Shown here: positions 24,111 to 34,991 of the stretch, piece after piece
Numbering within the stretch: the first letter of the stretch is position 1
Layout of the letters: the number at the start of each line of letters is the position of its first letter
Assembly: GCA_039720395.1 (NCBI GenBank)
Contig: CM077820.1
Coordinates: 9,709,338-9,773,337 of the forward strand
Direction: 5' to 3'
Length of the DNA stretch: 64,000 nt
DNA from: Liquidambar formosana
Lineage: Eukaryota; Streptophyta; Magnoliopsida; Saxifragales; Altingiaceae
The notes under the pieces: model-generated
Databases searched by the model: none
What the model was told of the DNA's origin: nothing
The model's input: only the letters and a program-made list of their open reading frames with translations
Translations under genes and position numbers: made by a program

Positions 24111-25057
24111 GCAAAAATCAAGGGATGGAAGTAAGTCTTAAAATAAAGATTGCAGAAAAAATAGAGATAAAATTGAGCAAGAAGGGGGCTTCGGGATAGA
24201 AATTTCTATAAACAAGCCCAATAATGCTATGCTCTCTATAAACAATGGACTTGTTTCCATTACAACGTAAATTACTAATGTAGGAGCTTGTTTAATTTCC
24301 ATGGGATTTTCATAAAGCTCCAAAACTAAATTGCTAAGATGAGCCAAGCACAATGTTTGGATATCCATAAAACTCCATAGCTGAGTTCCCATCGGACTTG
24401 TTTAAGTTACAAGGCAAATTGCAAAGGACTCATTCAATGAAGGTCTCGATCATTCAACCAATGAAATGGACTTCTTGCCTTTCTTAAATGAACATATAAA
24501 TCAACAACCCTTGGAATTAATATGAATTTGATTCATGCTAAATATAAATAAGCAAAGGGAATCCTTGGCAATAATCAACCAGCACACCAAGAAAAAATGG
24601 GCTATATATATATATTTGCCTTTTCTTCAATAAATTAATATATAAGTCAACAACGTACATCATCCCAAACAAAAATATTCCTTCCTTGATAGTCTTCTCT
24701 TGATTTATTTCCTCAAAACCCAACACTAAAAAGCAAGAAAGCGCAATGACAGATACACAACAATACCCATATGCATCCCTAAGACTAGCATAGAGAAAAA
24801 ACCTCCCAAGACAAGACTATAATATATAACCTCATACCTTTGCTACTGAATTTAACTAGAGTAGAAACAGAACATAGTGACCATAAATGCAGGACACAGC
24901 CATCCGACTAAAAACAACCCCCATGACAAAGCTCTAAGATACAGACTCATAAAGCAGTTGTGTTATCAAGAACTTATACATATTGCTATAAATGTAAACC
25001 CAAAGAGAGGCAGCTTCGACATGAATGGTTTTACTATACCTGTGGCACAAAGATTAC

Positions 25058-25300
25058 TCAACAATCTTACATGTCAAAATGTATTTATTGGATTTAGGTG
25101 TAACATAAAAATTGCTTACCTGCAAAATCTTTTTACTGAATGTATAAAAGAAAACTATATTTTTGAAGGCAACACTGGAGATTGATTCATGTACGTTGTA
25201 CCTATAGCAGGAAAATTATACCCAACAATCTTACATGTCAAAACATATTTGTTGAACTAACCCGTAATGCAAAAATTACTTACCTGCAAAATCTTTGAAT
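25058..25300. repeat. Direct repeat pair
   Basis: CAACAATCTTACATGTCAAA starts near 25061 and again near 25222. The copies also share a TTACCTGCAAAATCTTT end. The spacing is about 161 bp. Confidence 0.75.
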
Positions 25301-25497
25301 TACAAATGACTTCAAATCATGTTACGAAGCCTATGTTCCTGCTTCGGATGGTGCTCTGCTTTGGCTTGGTCTGGGCGGCTGAGTTGTCACGTGAGGGTTG
25401 GTTTTTGAAGTCTACCGTTTTCGATTTGTCTTGTTTTGTACAAAGTACCTCTCTTTATCTTATCAATAATAATTCATTTTGCCGATCAAAAAAAGTA
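25300..25497 (+). mobile_element. Truncated LINE 3' end
   Basis: A G/T-rich body ends in TTATCAATAATAATTCATTT, then TGCCGATCAAAAAAA. This terminal form is shared with the verified insertions at 47573-47698 and 61716-61980. Only the 3' end is present; no clear target duplication was seen. Confidence 0.6.
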
Positions 25498-26046
25498 TAG
25501 CGTCTCAAATTATAGTTGTCACGGGGAATCATAGAAGTACTTGAAACTTTGGAACCCTAGAAGACTATGACTCTACATAGAAGGACATTTACAAAAATTA
25601 CATGCAATTTTGAAATTTATGACTTAATGTCTCCAACAAACATTAGTTTTTGGCTTTCATAGGGCAGAGGATATAGAGCATTGTAACCTTAATTTAAGAA
25701 TTAGCAGAATTCATTTCATCTCCTTTGTGGATGTAGACACACTTTCACATAATCTTCTTGCTCATATTTACACTTCTAATTTCTTATAAGAATTTTTTTT
25801 TTTTTTTTACAGTAAAATAGAATATAGTAAGTAGTAACACAACCAAGTCTGTAGGTAAAAACTTCAAAAATTTTTGCAAAAAATTGATGGGTTTTCAATA
25901 GGGATATGCTAATTTAACATATTAAAGTACCAAATGATTAGATAAGGAAAAAATATACCTAAATGCAAGTTTATGAATTTAAGAAGAAAAAATCCAATCC
26001 AGGAACAGATATATGCACTCATATTTGAGTTATATATATGAGTTTC

Positions 26047-26200
26047 AAACATCTTTGGAAATTATATCTATGGAATATTTGAACTCATAATTAGTGACTG
26101 AAATATGAGTTCAAATTATGAGATCCAAATATCGGTTCAAATTAGATATCTTACAATACAAACATCTTCGGAAATTATATCTATGAATATTTGAACTCAT
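26047..26200. repeat. Direct repeat pair
   Basis: AAACATCTTTGGAAATTATA near 26047 recurs as AAACATCTTCGGAAATTATA near 26160, each followed by TCTATG and ATATTTGAACTCAT. The spacing is about 113 bp. Confidence 0.7.
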
Positions 26201-26428
26201 ATTGGAAACTCCAATGGAATGTGAAAATCTTATGTTTGTAAGATATCTAAGATTTTCAATTACATTAATTGGAGTTTTCAGTAAGGAAATCTGCAATGGG
26301 TGAAACAAAAATATATATGCTAATGAGAAATCTAAAAACAAACTTAAGTTCACTGTTTAGATCAAAGATCAGATCATCTAAGTGCAGGAAGTAGTCCACA
26401 ACAAGAAGATGAATTGTTACTTGCAACA

Positions 26429-27468
26429 TTATCTTGAAGACGGATTCACAACATCAGTCAGTTTCCTTTGCAGCCCAGACAGATCAACACTCAGATCACT
26501 GACCTGTTGAAATAAGTTGAAGAGTCAAAAACGGAAAAGTAAAGATCGAATAAAAAAAATTAAAAAATGTAAAGATGTTCTTGCACTTTAATTAATTACC
26601 CTATAACCTAGCAATCAATGACTAGTCCAGTGTAAGTACCTCTGACTGGATAGTGTGAAACAATCCTTCATTTGCCTTGGTGGAAACACAGCTAACAACA
26701 CTAAGTCCTTCTTCAAGAAGTATTTCCACCACTCGCGATAGCGGAAGCCCCTCCTCTCTGAAGCCACCACTGATCACAATCTCCACTCCACAGAAATATG
26801 GGCGGACCATAACGCAGTTTGGCGAATTGATATTTGAGGTTTGATTTCTGCAACCATGAGAACTCGATTTCGACAACTTTTTAAGCTCATCTCTCCTAAT
26901 ACGCAGTTCTTGGATCTTTATTTGCAGGCTTTTAATATAATTTGCTGCCTCATTTATCTGATCAGATACTGAGCACTTTCCCTGTGAGCCCAAATCAACA
27001 TAACCGTAGAGTCACCATTATGCAAACTCGGAAAAACTAACCCCTTGAGAGAGAGAGAGAGGTAGTATCTTTTTTTTGACATGATTGTAGAAACCCATTA
27101 AACTTCTACAAAGTATGAATGAAAGGAAAAAGGAGGAAATGGATTTTCATCACCTTCACAGATTCACGAGGAAGCAATGATCGAAGCGATTGACAAAGAG
27201 TAGCCACTCGTTGCCTTCTGTCCCGCTCAAGCTCCTTACGCTTGATCTTCTTATCATCATAATTGTTTCCCTCAAAATTATTGTCTGAAGTTGCTAATAT
27301 CTTTTGCGGCCGTACCTTGGTGTCTTGAAGATTACTTTCCACAAGTGAAGCATGACCCATAAAAAGATCTTGTTGGATCTTATGCTCTTGGTGGGGAGTA
27401 GAGGAGATCTGAAACAACTCATCATAATCTTCCTGGTGGAAAGGGAACATGGGAGGATGATTGTTCAT
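26429..27468 (-). CDS. bHLH transcription factor D (bHLH36/118/120/125 type), 243 aa
   Basis: A predicted nuclear DNA-binding dimer-forming regulator. Three exons: 27468-27154, 26981-26640 and 26503-26429; introns of 172 and 136 bp are GT-AG and phase 0. The bHLH domain spans about residues 77-141 across the exon 1/2 join (basic region RKELERDRRQRV, loop at LLPRESVK, helix 2 from GKCSVSDQINEAANYI). A conserved C-terminal part includes VEIVISGGFREEG and VSCVSTKANEG and ends NPSSR. Arg77 replaces the His that contacts the E-box; Glu81 and Arg84/Arg85 are kept. DNA preference may therefore differ (inference). ATG at 27468 is the first in frame; Met7 (27450) matches the start MFPFHQ of the other copies and is an alternative. 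It is the paralogue partner of gene E. Confidence 0.92.
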
Positions 27469-27524
27469 GGTTCAATGTATCTGTTTTCGTGACAAGCTGG
27501 AGTGAGAGATGTAGATTCATTTGT

Positions 27525-27590
27525 TAGGGTATGAGATCTTAGATGGGCCTAAGATGGCAAGATTCTCTGAGTGACCTCTACATAGACAAG
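27525..27590 (-). promoter_or_regulatory. Proximal promoter of bHLH D
   Basis: Carries the shared block TATGAGATCTTAGATGGGCC on the plus strand (about 27530-27549), nearly identical to gene E. GGGCC on either strand matches site-II/TCP-type elements (inference). At the TATA position the minus strand reads TATGTAG (27584-27578), so a good TATA box is missing. Confidence 0.6.
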
Positions 27591-28049
27591 GGGAAATTAG
27601 AAGTGACCTCACCATAGTCAATTTAAAGCTCGTCTGTGGTCAATCTGCTTTTGCGGGGAACAATTTCTACCCATCTGTAATCACATTTCATTGACCTGGT
27701 TGGTACACAAATGATTAATTGAGCCCTAGGCCATGGGTGACCCAATCCAATACGAAACCTGCATTATGATTGATGTTTACCTAATAAGCCCTTTTTTTTT
27801 TTCCTTTTCTTTTGATTAACAACTAGGGATATCGACATACTCCCGTTGATGTTTTAGTTCAAATTAATCCTTAATGTTTAAGATATATATATATATATAT
27901 ATGAGATGCTTCACACCTATACATGCAGGGATAGCTGTAGGAAATCGAAATAATGACCTTTGGGAAGCATATCCAAAGCATGATCCCTTGATTATCACCA
28001 ACTAATCTCAAAAAGGCCTTAATCCCTGAGGGTAGCACAAATAACAAAG

Positions 28050-28235
28050 TATCATGACTCATGAACTATAGGTTTCAAGTTTGATTGTGCGCTTCTTAAC
28101 TATTGGATGCACAAGCATGCGGAAGAACTATGCATCATAGGGGGTTAATCTATACCAAAAGTTTGGTGGGAGTAAGCCTAGGATATGCAACCCTTCGTTT
28201 GGCAACATTAAAAAAAAAAAAAAAAAAAAAAAAAC
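28050..28235 (+). mobile_element. Possible SINE with poly-A tail
   Basis: A non-coding body with the 3' phrase CCCTTCGTTTGGCAA and a poly-A run (about 28210-28233). The same 3' end occurs near 21930. The tRNA-like head is weak (GGTTTCAAGTTTGATTG). Confidence 0.45.
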
Positions 28236-28321
28236 CAAATAACTCAAAAAAGCCTTATGTTTCAATTAATTAAGATCAAGCGCATAAACCCTAAGGCCAT
28301 ATCATTGTGTATATATATATA

Positions 28322-29216
28322 TAAGGAAGGGATTAATTTACACTTGGTATAAAACTTTTTACTCTTACATCTCTCAATATCTTTTTATAAGAATCATATT
28401 TTGCCAAACCTACCGTTAGATTAGATAATCCCCATATGCACGTTATGCATACAAAATATCCAATCAATCGGATATCAGAAATCATTTGATCTGTAAACTT
28501 ACATTTCTTTTATAAATAAAACAATAATTTTGGGCACTTAATGGTTGGCATAGCTCCTGATATCTGATTAACTTGAAATTTAACATGCATGATGTACATG
28601 GGTAAAGGATCTAGGGATATGGTGTTCGTGGTTCAGTTTGGTTTAGTTTTAGAGTAAATTTCAAACTAAACCAAAACCAAACAAAAAAATATCAGTTTGG
28701 TTCGGTTTGGTTTCGATTTTCTCCTATCAAGTAACATCAAATCATGAATGATTGGATATGCATAACAAAATGAGAAAAATGACAATCTAAATTAGAAATA
28801 AAAACGGTTTTAATAATAACATTAAACATTGTCAACTAAAAAAACCATTAAACATTGTATCAAAATGAAAACATATTAACATATGTTTATCAAAGTAATA
28901 GGAAATTTACATATTGAAGTTTAATATATAATATTAATACTTCGGTTTTTTTGTTTGGTTTGGTTTTTTTTAACATGCAAATCAAAACCAAACTAAATTA
29001 ATTCAGTTTTTGAAAGTGTGGAACCAAAATCAAACCAATTCAAATAGGAAATAAACCAAACCAAATCGGCCTGTTTGGTTCTCGGATTTTAACCTAAACC
29101 ATGAATACCCCTAAAAGTATCCAATCCAATGGTTGGATTAACAAAATATTATTTTTACAAAAAGATATTGGAGGGTGCAATGTAAGACTTTTTGGTGTAA
29201 ATGGATCCCTACTCAT
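28322..29216. mobile_element. Foldback MITE split by a nested hAT element
   Basis: Sequence from about 28329 (GATTAATTTACACTTGGTAT...CTCTCAATATC) is repeated in inverse at about 29160-29210 (GATATTGGAGGG...GGTGTAAATGGATCC), and the arms extend inward. Between the arms lies a complete hAT-type element (28612-29113). The outer element is thus older. Outer ends are approximate and no target duplication was fixed. Confidence 0.6.
28612..29113. mobile_element. hAT-type element rich in GGTTTGG motifs, 502 bp
   Basis: The ends are TAGGGATATGGTGTTCGTGG and the inverse of TAGGGGTATTCATGGTT. The interior has many AACCAAACC/GGTTTGGTT words. The flanks AAAGGATC (28604-28611) and AAAGTATC (29114-29121) are a 7/8 match, fitting an 8-bp hAT duplication. 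It is the same family as 35138-35819, and is non-coding. Confidence 0.75.
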
Positions 29217-29323
29217 ATATATTTATGGAGATGATAGAGTGTGCGTAGATTGTCCGGACTATCGATGATAGATTTCACGCCCATGCGTGCGTATTTGCCA
29301 CACAGTGGCTTCTAACTGTGCAA

Positions 29324-29577
29324 TCCCGGCCAAGTTTGACAAGACACGCAATTTAAGAAAAAGTTATTATTACTTTGACTTATCACTTTTTAAACTCTAA
29401 TATTCCAAAAATACCCTTTCGTGCTTGGTATTGGGTTGTGTAGCAAGTAATTATTGAAACAACTAAGGGTAGTATAGGAAAGTTTAAAAAATAATGATTT
29501 GACTTTTCAAAGTGGATAAACATTTTGGAACAAAAAAAGTTATAAAAATGACCTATTTTTGTGGGATGAAGGGAGTA
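29324..29577. mobile_element. Mariner/Stowaway-like MITE, left end worn
   Basis: The right end reads CCTATTTTTGTGGGATGAAG followed by GGAGTA, the Stowaway-type terminus. The interior (TTTAAGAAAAAGTTATTATT, then CATTTTGGAAC) matches the element at 45297-45554. The left terminus is degenerate. Confidence 0.6.
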
Positions 29578-30011
29578 ATTATGATTGACCTAGTGATTAA
29601 TTGTGAGCTTTACCCCAAAAACTTGAACAATAAGACGGTGTTCCTCATGAAATGGACCAAATCCTGAAAACATATGCTGGCCTTAATGTTGCCTTTGCTA
29701 TCAACCATTGGGAAAAAAAACATGATGTATAGTCGTACCAGAACAACTTGAACTTTTAGTTGGAATGGAATGGAATCACACTCTAGTTCATTCCAAACAG
29801 TATATTTGGAATCAAATAGTGTGTTTAGATAGCCATTTCAAATTCCTTAGCATTATAAACTACTTCAAGCATGGAATCAGATTCCATTGTCATTCATTGC
29901 ATTCTAGCTAAACAAATATGGCCTTAATCTCATCATAATTTTTTATCAAAAGGGAAAAATGTAAAGCATGGTTTGTGTACAATTGATTGGAAGAAGCTTT
30001 GGTTTCATAAG

Positions 30012-30498
30012 TGATGTAGGACAAAGAACCCAAGCAAAGTTATTATTTATTATTAATTTTGTAATTTTCATTTTTATTTAGTTTAGGATTTTATTTACTT
30101 GTTTTTGGTAGTTGTTAAGGTTTAATTAGGTAAAATTGAGTCCTTATGGGTTACTATATTAGTTGGAGTCAATTTTAGAATGTTTATGAGTGTTTAGGGG
30201 TTTTATGAAGCCTTTAAAAAAGCTACAAAGTCAAAAAACGGAATTTGTCAGTTTTGGTAATTTTTGGCAATTCCTTATTTTGTTATTTCTTGTTTTGCAA
30301 GAATTAGGTTTTTTATAAATTAGGTCGTAGGCCTCTTGGCCAAGAAAATTGAACTTTTGAATAATAAAGAATTTCTTTTCCGAGATTTATTTGTCTTTAC
30401 TCGTGGATTCGAGTGTGTTACTCTTTGGCTCGTGGATTCGAGCGATTACCAAGAAGCAGGCAGTGCCCTACTTCTTAATTAAGTCTTCCGCTACGTCA
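30012..30498 (+). mobile_element. Solo LTR or LTR-like TRIM copy, 487 bp
   Basis: Begins TGATGTAGGACA and ends CCGCTACGTCA, flanked by a perfect 5-bp duplication ATAAG (30007-30011 and 30499-30503). It contains a TATAAATTAG box near 30314, an AATAAA-like site near 30361 and two copies of a CTCGTGGATTCGAG palindrome-like motif near its 3' end. The element at 50058-50631 is the same family in the opposite orientation. No internal retrotransposon genes are present. Confidence 0.85.
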
Positions 30499-30503
30499 AT
30501 AAG

Positions 30504-31340
30504 GAAAAATAATACAAGAATGAACCATTAAGGAGAATAAATAAATCAATTTTCTAGATCATTTTAACAAATCAATTTTGCAGTAGATTTTGTTATAGAT
30601 TTGTGTTTAGTTGTAGATTGGGGTGACCCTGTAGTTTAAGGTGATTGGAAGCGAGCTCATCTGTGTTTTCAAGCAAAAGGAGGGGAGGGGTATGAACGCA
30701 TGTCATTTGGCATTCAATTTCGATAAATTTAGCGAGTGTTTATTCCCTTCATAGAGATCGTACTGAAGTTCATTTTAACTTCTTTGTGCAAGAAACACAA
30801 TAATGAATCTCTTTTGCTTTGAATTTAAAAGAAGGGTGAACACTCAGGATGAATATGTAAAACCATTCATAATAATATCAAATACTACTTATTTCAAACT
30901 TACCCAAAATGGGATCGATCACCAAAGTGAGCTGTACCACCTAACTGGCAATATATGTGTGAACCGTTTATTGATTCCTCGTACTGCTTGAGGTGGATGA
31001 AAACATGGAAATTACTCGAAATTAAGCTAGGGCAAAACCCCTCTTGCACTTAAGAAAATGGGTGCGAGGTGGCTACATACAAATGGCTAACACAGAAACC
31101 CTTTTCTACATTCCCTACAAATTATTTTCAAAGAGTTTGTGAGATACAAAGGAATTTCACGTTCTATTGGAGTTCCTCAGAAAACTAAACCTGCAAAGGA
31201 TCGATGAAGCATCAGAAATTACCTAAGAGCTAGTCATGTGAAGAAAACTAAGTTCAGTGCTCAAACCAAATTATCAGATCATGGCAGTGAACAGGCGGTA
31301 CTAGTCCCCAACAAGCAGATACAAATACTCCTACACAATG
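30504..31340. other. 3' flank of bHLH B
   Basis: Non-coding. From about 30890 it is homologous to the 3' flanks of genes A, C and E (shared phrase AAGTGAGCTGTACCACCTAA with C). Confidence 0.6.
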
Positions 31341-32335
31341 TTACATGGAGAATTTTCTTGAGGATCGAATGGTATCGGTTAATTTCTGTTGTAGTCCACA
31401 TAAATCGATGTTTGTCAGGTCGCTAACCTGTGAGGAAATTTTGAAAAATGAAGAGAAAGTTCTTGCACTTAATAAAACCCTAAACCTGGCAACAAATTAA
31501 TTAAAGAATTATTTAGTGACTGTACCTCGGACTGGATGGTGTGAAGTGAACTTCCATTTACTTTAGTGGAGACACAACTAACAACACTAAGTCCTTCTCC
31601 AAGCAGTATTTCCAGTACTCTTGATAAGGGCAATCCTTCCTCTTTGAACCCATTTCTGATCAAAATCTCCACTCCACCCCAACAAGGGCGGACCGTAACA
31701 CAGTTCAGCGAACAGTCATCTAAGCTACCAATATTCCCATGGCCAAGATCACTTAAACTGGACAACTCTTTCAGTGAATCTCTCTTGACGCCCAGTCTCT
31801 TAATTTTTTTCTGCAGGTGTTTGATATAATTCACTGCCTCGTTAATCTGATCTGACGTTGACCGCTTTCCCTGAAATCTCAACAAGGCATATATAATTAT
31901 ATCATCCTGGTAAAAAACCCAGTAAGCTAGGTTCATTTTATTAATAAAATCTTTATTTTTCTGATAAGGAAAAAAAAAAACAATAGGGTTTTATATAAAA
32001 GAAGATGAAATTAAGATAATGTATATCACCTTGATATATTCAGGAGGGAGTTGCAGTCGAAGCGTTGCATAGAGGCTGGTCATTTCTTGCCTTCTTTGCC
32101 GTTCAATTTCTTTATGCATCAACTTCTTATTATTACCAATATTCCTATTATCATCGTCAACGTTGCCTTGAGTAGATGACAATAGTTTCTTGTCCCAGCT
32201 TTTTCCCATACCGGTGATAAGATTACTGCCATCCAGTGAAGCATGATCCTGGGTCAGATTTTGTTGGGTATCATGGTGCGGGTAGGGAGAGGAGATCTTG
32301 AATAACAGCTCATCGCTTTGGTGGAAGGGAAACAT
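31341..32335 (-). CDS. bHLH transcription factor B (bHLH36/118/120/125 type), 245 aa
   Basis: A predicted nuclear E-box-binding transcription factor. Exons: 32335-32030, 31870-31526 and 31427-31341; introns of 159 and 98 bp with GT-AG borders keep the frame. The bHLH domain runs from about residue 70 to 138: basic region [12 protein letters not shown] with His74, Glu78, Arg81 and Arg82 all present, loop at QLPPEYIK, then helix 2 in [20 protein letters not shown]. The C-terminal half carries the conserved [20 protein letters not shown] and [10 protein letters not shown] blocks. The protein ends [10 protein letters not shown], four residues longer than C because the stop after SSR is lost. It has no visible defect and is the best full-length copy together with C. 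Confidence 0.93.
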
Positions 32336-32379
32336 TGTTCAAAATTTTATTCAAGCTTCAAGGTCTGTGTGTGTGACAA

Positions 32380-32470
32380 TGGAGGTAAAAGAAGATTCGT
32401 TTGTCAAGGTAGGAGATCACTATTGGGCCTAAACTGCCCAAGATTCCTTGCAATCTCTTCGTAGACAAGG
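32380..32470 (-). promoter_or_regulatory. Proximal promoter of bHLH B
   Basis: Shares with A and C the phrase AAAGAAGATTCGTTTGTC and the TTGGGCCTAAAC block (about 32434). At the TATA position the minus strand has TACGAAG (32464-32458), where A and C have TATAAAG. Confidence 0.6.
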
Positions 32471-34350
32471 TGATATCAGAATTAAGTAGTGCAAGTTTAC
32501 TCAGCAAAAAATTAAAAATTTTAAAAAGTTAAACAAGAAGTGACCTTATATATCTAGCCTCCTGGCGAATGTGAAAAAAAATAATAATAATAAATAAATA
32601 AAATAAAATAAAATAAATAAAAAAAGAACGAAAGAAAGAAAGAAAGAAGACAGGACCACATTAGCATTTTTAAACAAGCTTGTGGGCACTGTAGGTTTTT
32701 ACTTTAATGGGCTTGTGGGCACTGTAGTTATGTACAAAAGATACCACCCATGTTATTCACATTTGGTGGACCAGCATCCCCACCTAGAACATCTCTTATT
32801 TCTAATACTTCATCTAATTTGTCTCGATCAAGAAGTGATCATTGTGTTATGTCTCCTTACCCAAAAAGACTATAAAAAAGGAAAAAAAACAAAAGAAGTG
32901 ATCATTATATTCCTATCAATTGTGATCACATAAATTGTTGGAGGGGGAGGTAACCATTTGATTAAGAGTTGGATTTGATCATCAATCACAATGCAGCCAC
33001 ATCATCCATGCTTAATTACAAGGACCTTTCGGATGATATTTCTGGTTACGTAAAAAAAAAATAAAAATATATAAAAAATAAAACGGTCCTTTCGGGTGAA
33101 GTTTCTTGCGGGTATTAGCATGCAACACATGGGTTTTATGCCCCGTGTCTTTAATAAAAACTTTTTATCTTGCCGACCAGAAAATAAAGCGTATGGGTTT
33201 TACTACATCCATCCAAACTAAAATTAATTTTTTGATGAGCATATTTTTTTTTGGATAAGCATCCAAACTAAAATTAATTGAGAACCTGATTTGACCCTCA
33301 CACATTGTTTGGCTCCATATCTTTTTTGCGGGCCCCACTCTCTCTCTCTCTCTCCCTGCTTAATTTTCTACTTCCCACAGTTAAAATTGGCGTGTCTCAC
33401 ATGCATATTTGTAATATCATATTCTCGATCCCCTGCATTATGGAGCAAATGAACTATCAAACAAGTAAAAGGAAAGGTTTAATTAATTTAATATTTTTGG
33501 GACATAACGGTAATTTTAGAATTTTCCGATGATTTCAAAATCACGAAATTTGTAGGTCCATCAGAAATATACGACCATATGCATTTTATTTTTTTTTTTT
33601 TTTGTAGCCACATTCTCTCTTTTAGGCCTTCAAAAACGTGGTTTTGTAATTTTCAGAAATTTTCCTTTGCCAATAACTTTTATTATAGAAGTCAAAATTC
33701 ATTTTTGTCAATTCTAACATGATTCTACGGATCTTAATTAGTTTCCTCTTCTCCAAAAAAAAATAAATAATAAATAAATAAAAAAAATTGTATCTTAATT
33801 AGTAATTTATTTGGGGGGGGGGGGTAGTTCGAATTTTTCCACATTTGGAAAATTTTCATCTTTCTTAATTATTTATTTTTTCTTAATTATTTCGTGTTTC
33901 TTAAGTTTATTTCTCTATAAATAAGATTGTAGCCTCTAATGGCTGAAGACAATTTTAATTAATACTATCATAGTTTAAGGATTTTTTTCTTTTTCTATTG
34001 TTTTGGCCTTGTGAATCATCAAATCATAGAAGCTTTTTTTCCTAATATTATCAATATTGTCGTAGTGATAATTAACAAGTTGATAGTTAGTTGTTGATTT
34101 TCAGTGAAGCTTTTCACCTTAGGAAGTTTTGAACACTGCGTTATTCCCACAACTAAATTGGTGTCTAGCTCTCTCTTTCACATTTCAATTTTGACGCGTA
34201 GCTCTCTCTCTCTCTCTTCCCACAATTCAATTTTGATGCATGTAGGGTGTGTATATTTGTGATATTAAGAACCAAAGACATCTCCTATATCTCACTTCAA
34301 CTAAAGACCAATTGTGTCATAATTCTGTCAAAAGGCTGATTAAAAAGGAA
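32471..34350. other. 5' flank of bHLH B, non-coding
   Basis: No gene. It includes an (AAAT)n/AAAG-rich tract (about 32577-32648), a LINE-like 3' tail near 33105-33185, and a direct repeat CATCCAAACTAAAATTAATT (about 33210 and 33260). GTGGACCAGCAT near 32767 is shared with the A and C flanks. Confidence 0.5.
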
Positions 34351-34510
34351 AATGCTATTGATTTCTAATTTTTATTCCAAATGATATGGTTATTGACATG
34401 CATGGTATGCATTAATATATAGGACACCAATAGATCCACGTGTTGATGTAGTTGCTGCTACACTATTAAGAAAAGAATTTACGAATAAAAAATTAGAAAT
34501 CAATAGCATT
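34351..34510. mobile_element. MITE with about 25-bp terminal inverted repeats
   Basis: AATGCTATTGATTTCTAATT starts the left end and AATTAGAAATCAATAGCATT closes the right end, a perfect 20-bp inverted match that extends with one gap. It is 160 bp long and non-coding. No target duplication was recognised, so the superfamily is open. Confidence 0.7.
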
Positions 34511-34779
34511 ATGTAATAATAATAATACATAACTAAATAAATAAACAAACCAACTTCATCATAATTTTGTCTTGATCAGTCATCCTTGTGTTTTTTTTTT
34601 TTTTTTTTTCAATATATAGAAAATCCCCAATTAAAATTAAAATGTGCCCTAACCCCACCCAACTCCAATCTTCAACCTATGCACTGGGTGGGCGCAATTC
34701 CAACCCTAGCCCAGTCCAAAAAGTAATTTTGCACCTCTCTCTCTCTCTCTCTCTATAGGCTCTAAAGAAATGTGCTTTC

Positions 34780-34930
34780 GTAAAGTGTATGCACCTGTAT
34801 AGTAGTCAGATAATTAAAAGAAAATGAAAAGCAACACGACAACATACCAGCAAATAGTATCAAGGGGAAGATTTCCAGGACATGGGGAATACCTATATAA
34901 TAATAATTGCCAGTACAATGAGTTGTTAAT
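34780..34930. repeat. Conserved non-coding segment of the bHLH block
   Basis: Homologous to 20465-20595 and 46700-46835: a GCAACA...CAGTATCAAG-like head, GGGGAAGATTTCCA, then an ATATA...TTGCCAGT end. It marks the same place in the 5' flanks of A, B and C. Confidence 0.65.
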
Positions 34931-34991
34931 TGGTGTTGTAAAGCAGTATGAAAGGACTCATGAATAGCTGCTTCCTACCCTTTGCTTGTCA

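Larger units (their letters stand above)
24111..26428. other. Intergenic DNA and 3' flank of bHLH D
   Basis: No gene. It contains a pair of about 80-bp direct repeats (25058-25300), a LINE 3' end (about 25300-25497), a poly-T tract (about 25794-25810) and repeats at 26047-26200. 25595-25725 is homologous to 59765-59885, continuing the A-D / C-E collinearity. Confidence 0.55.
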
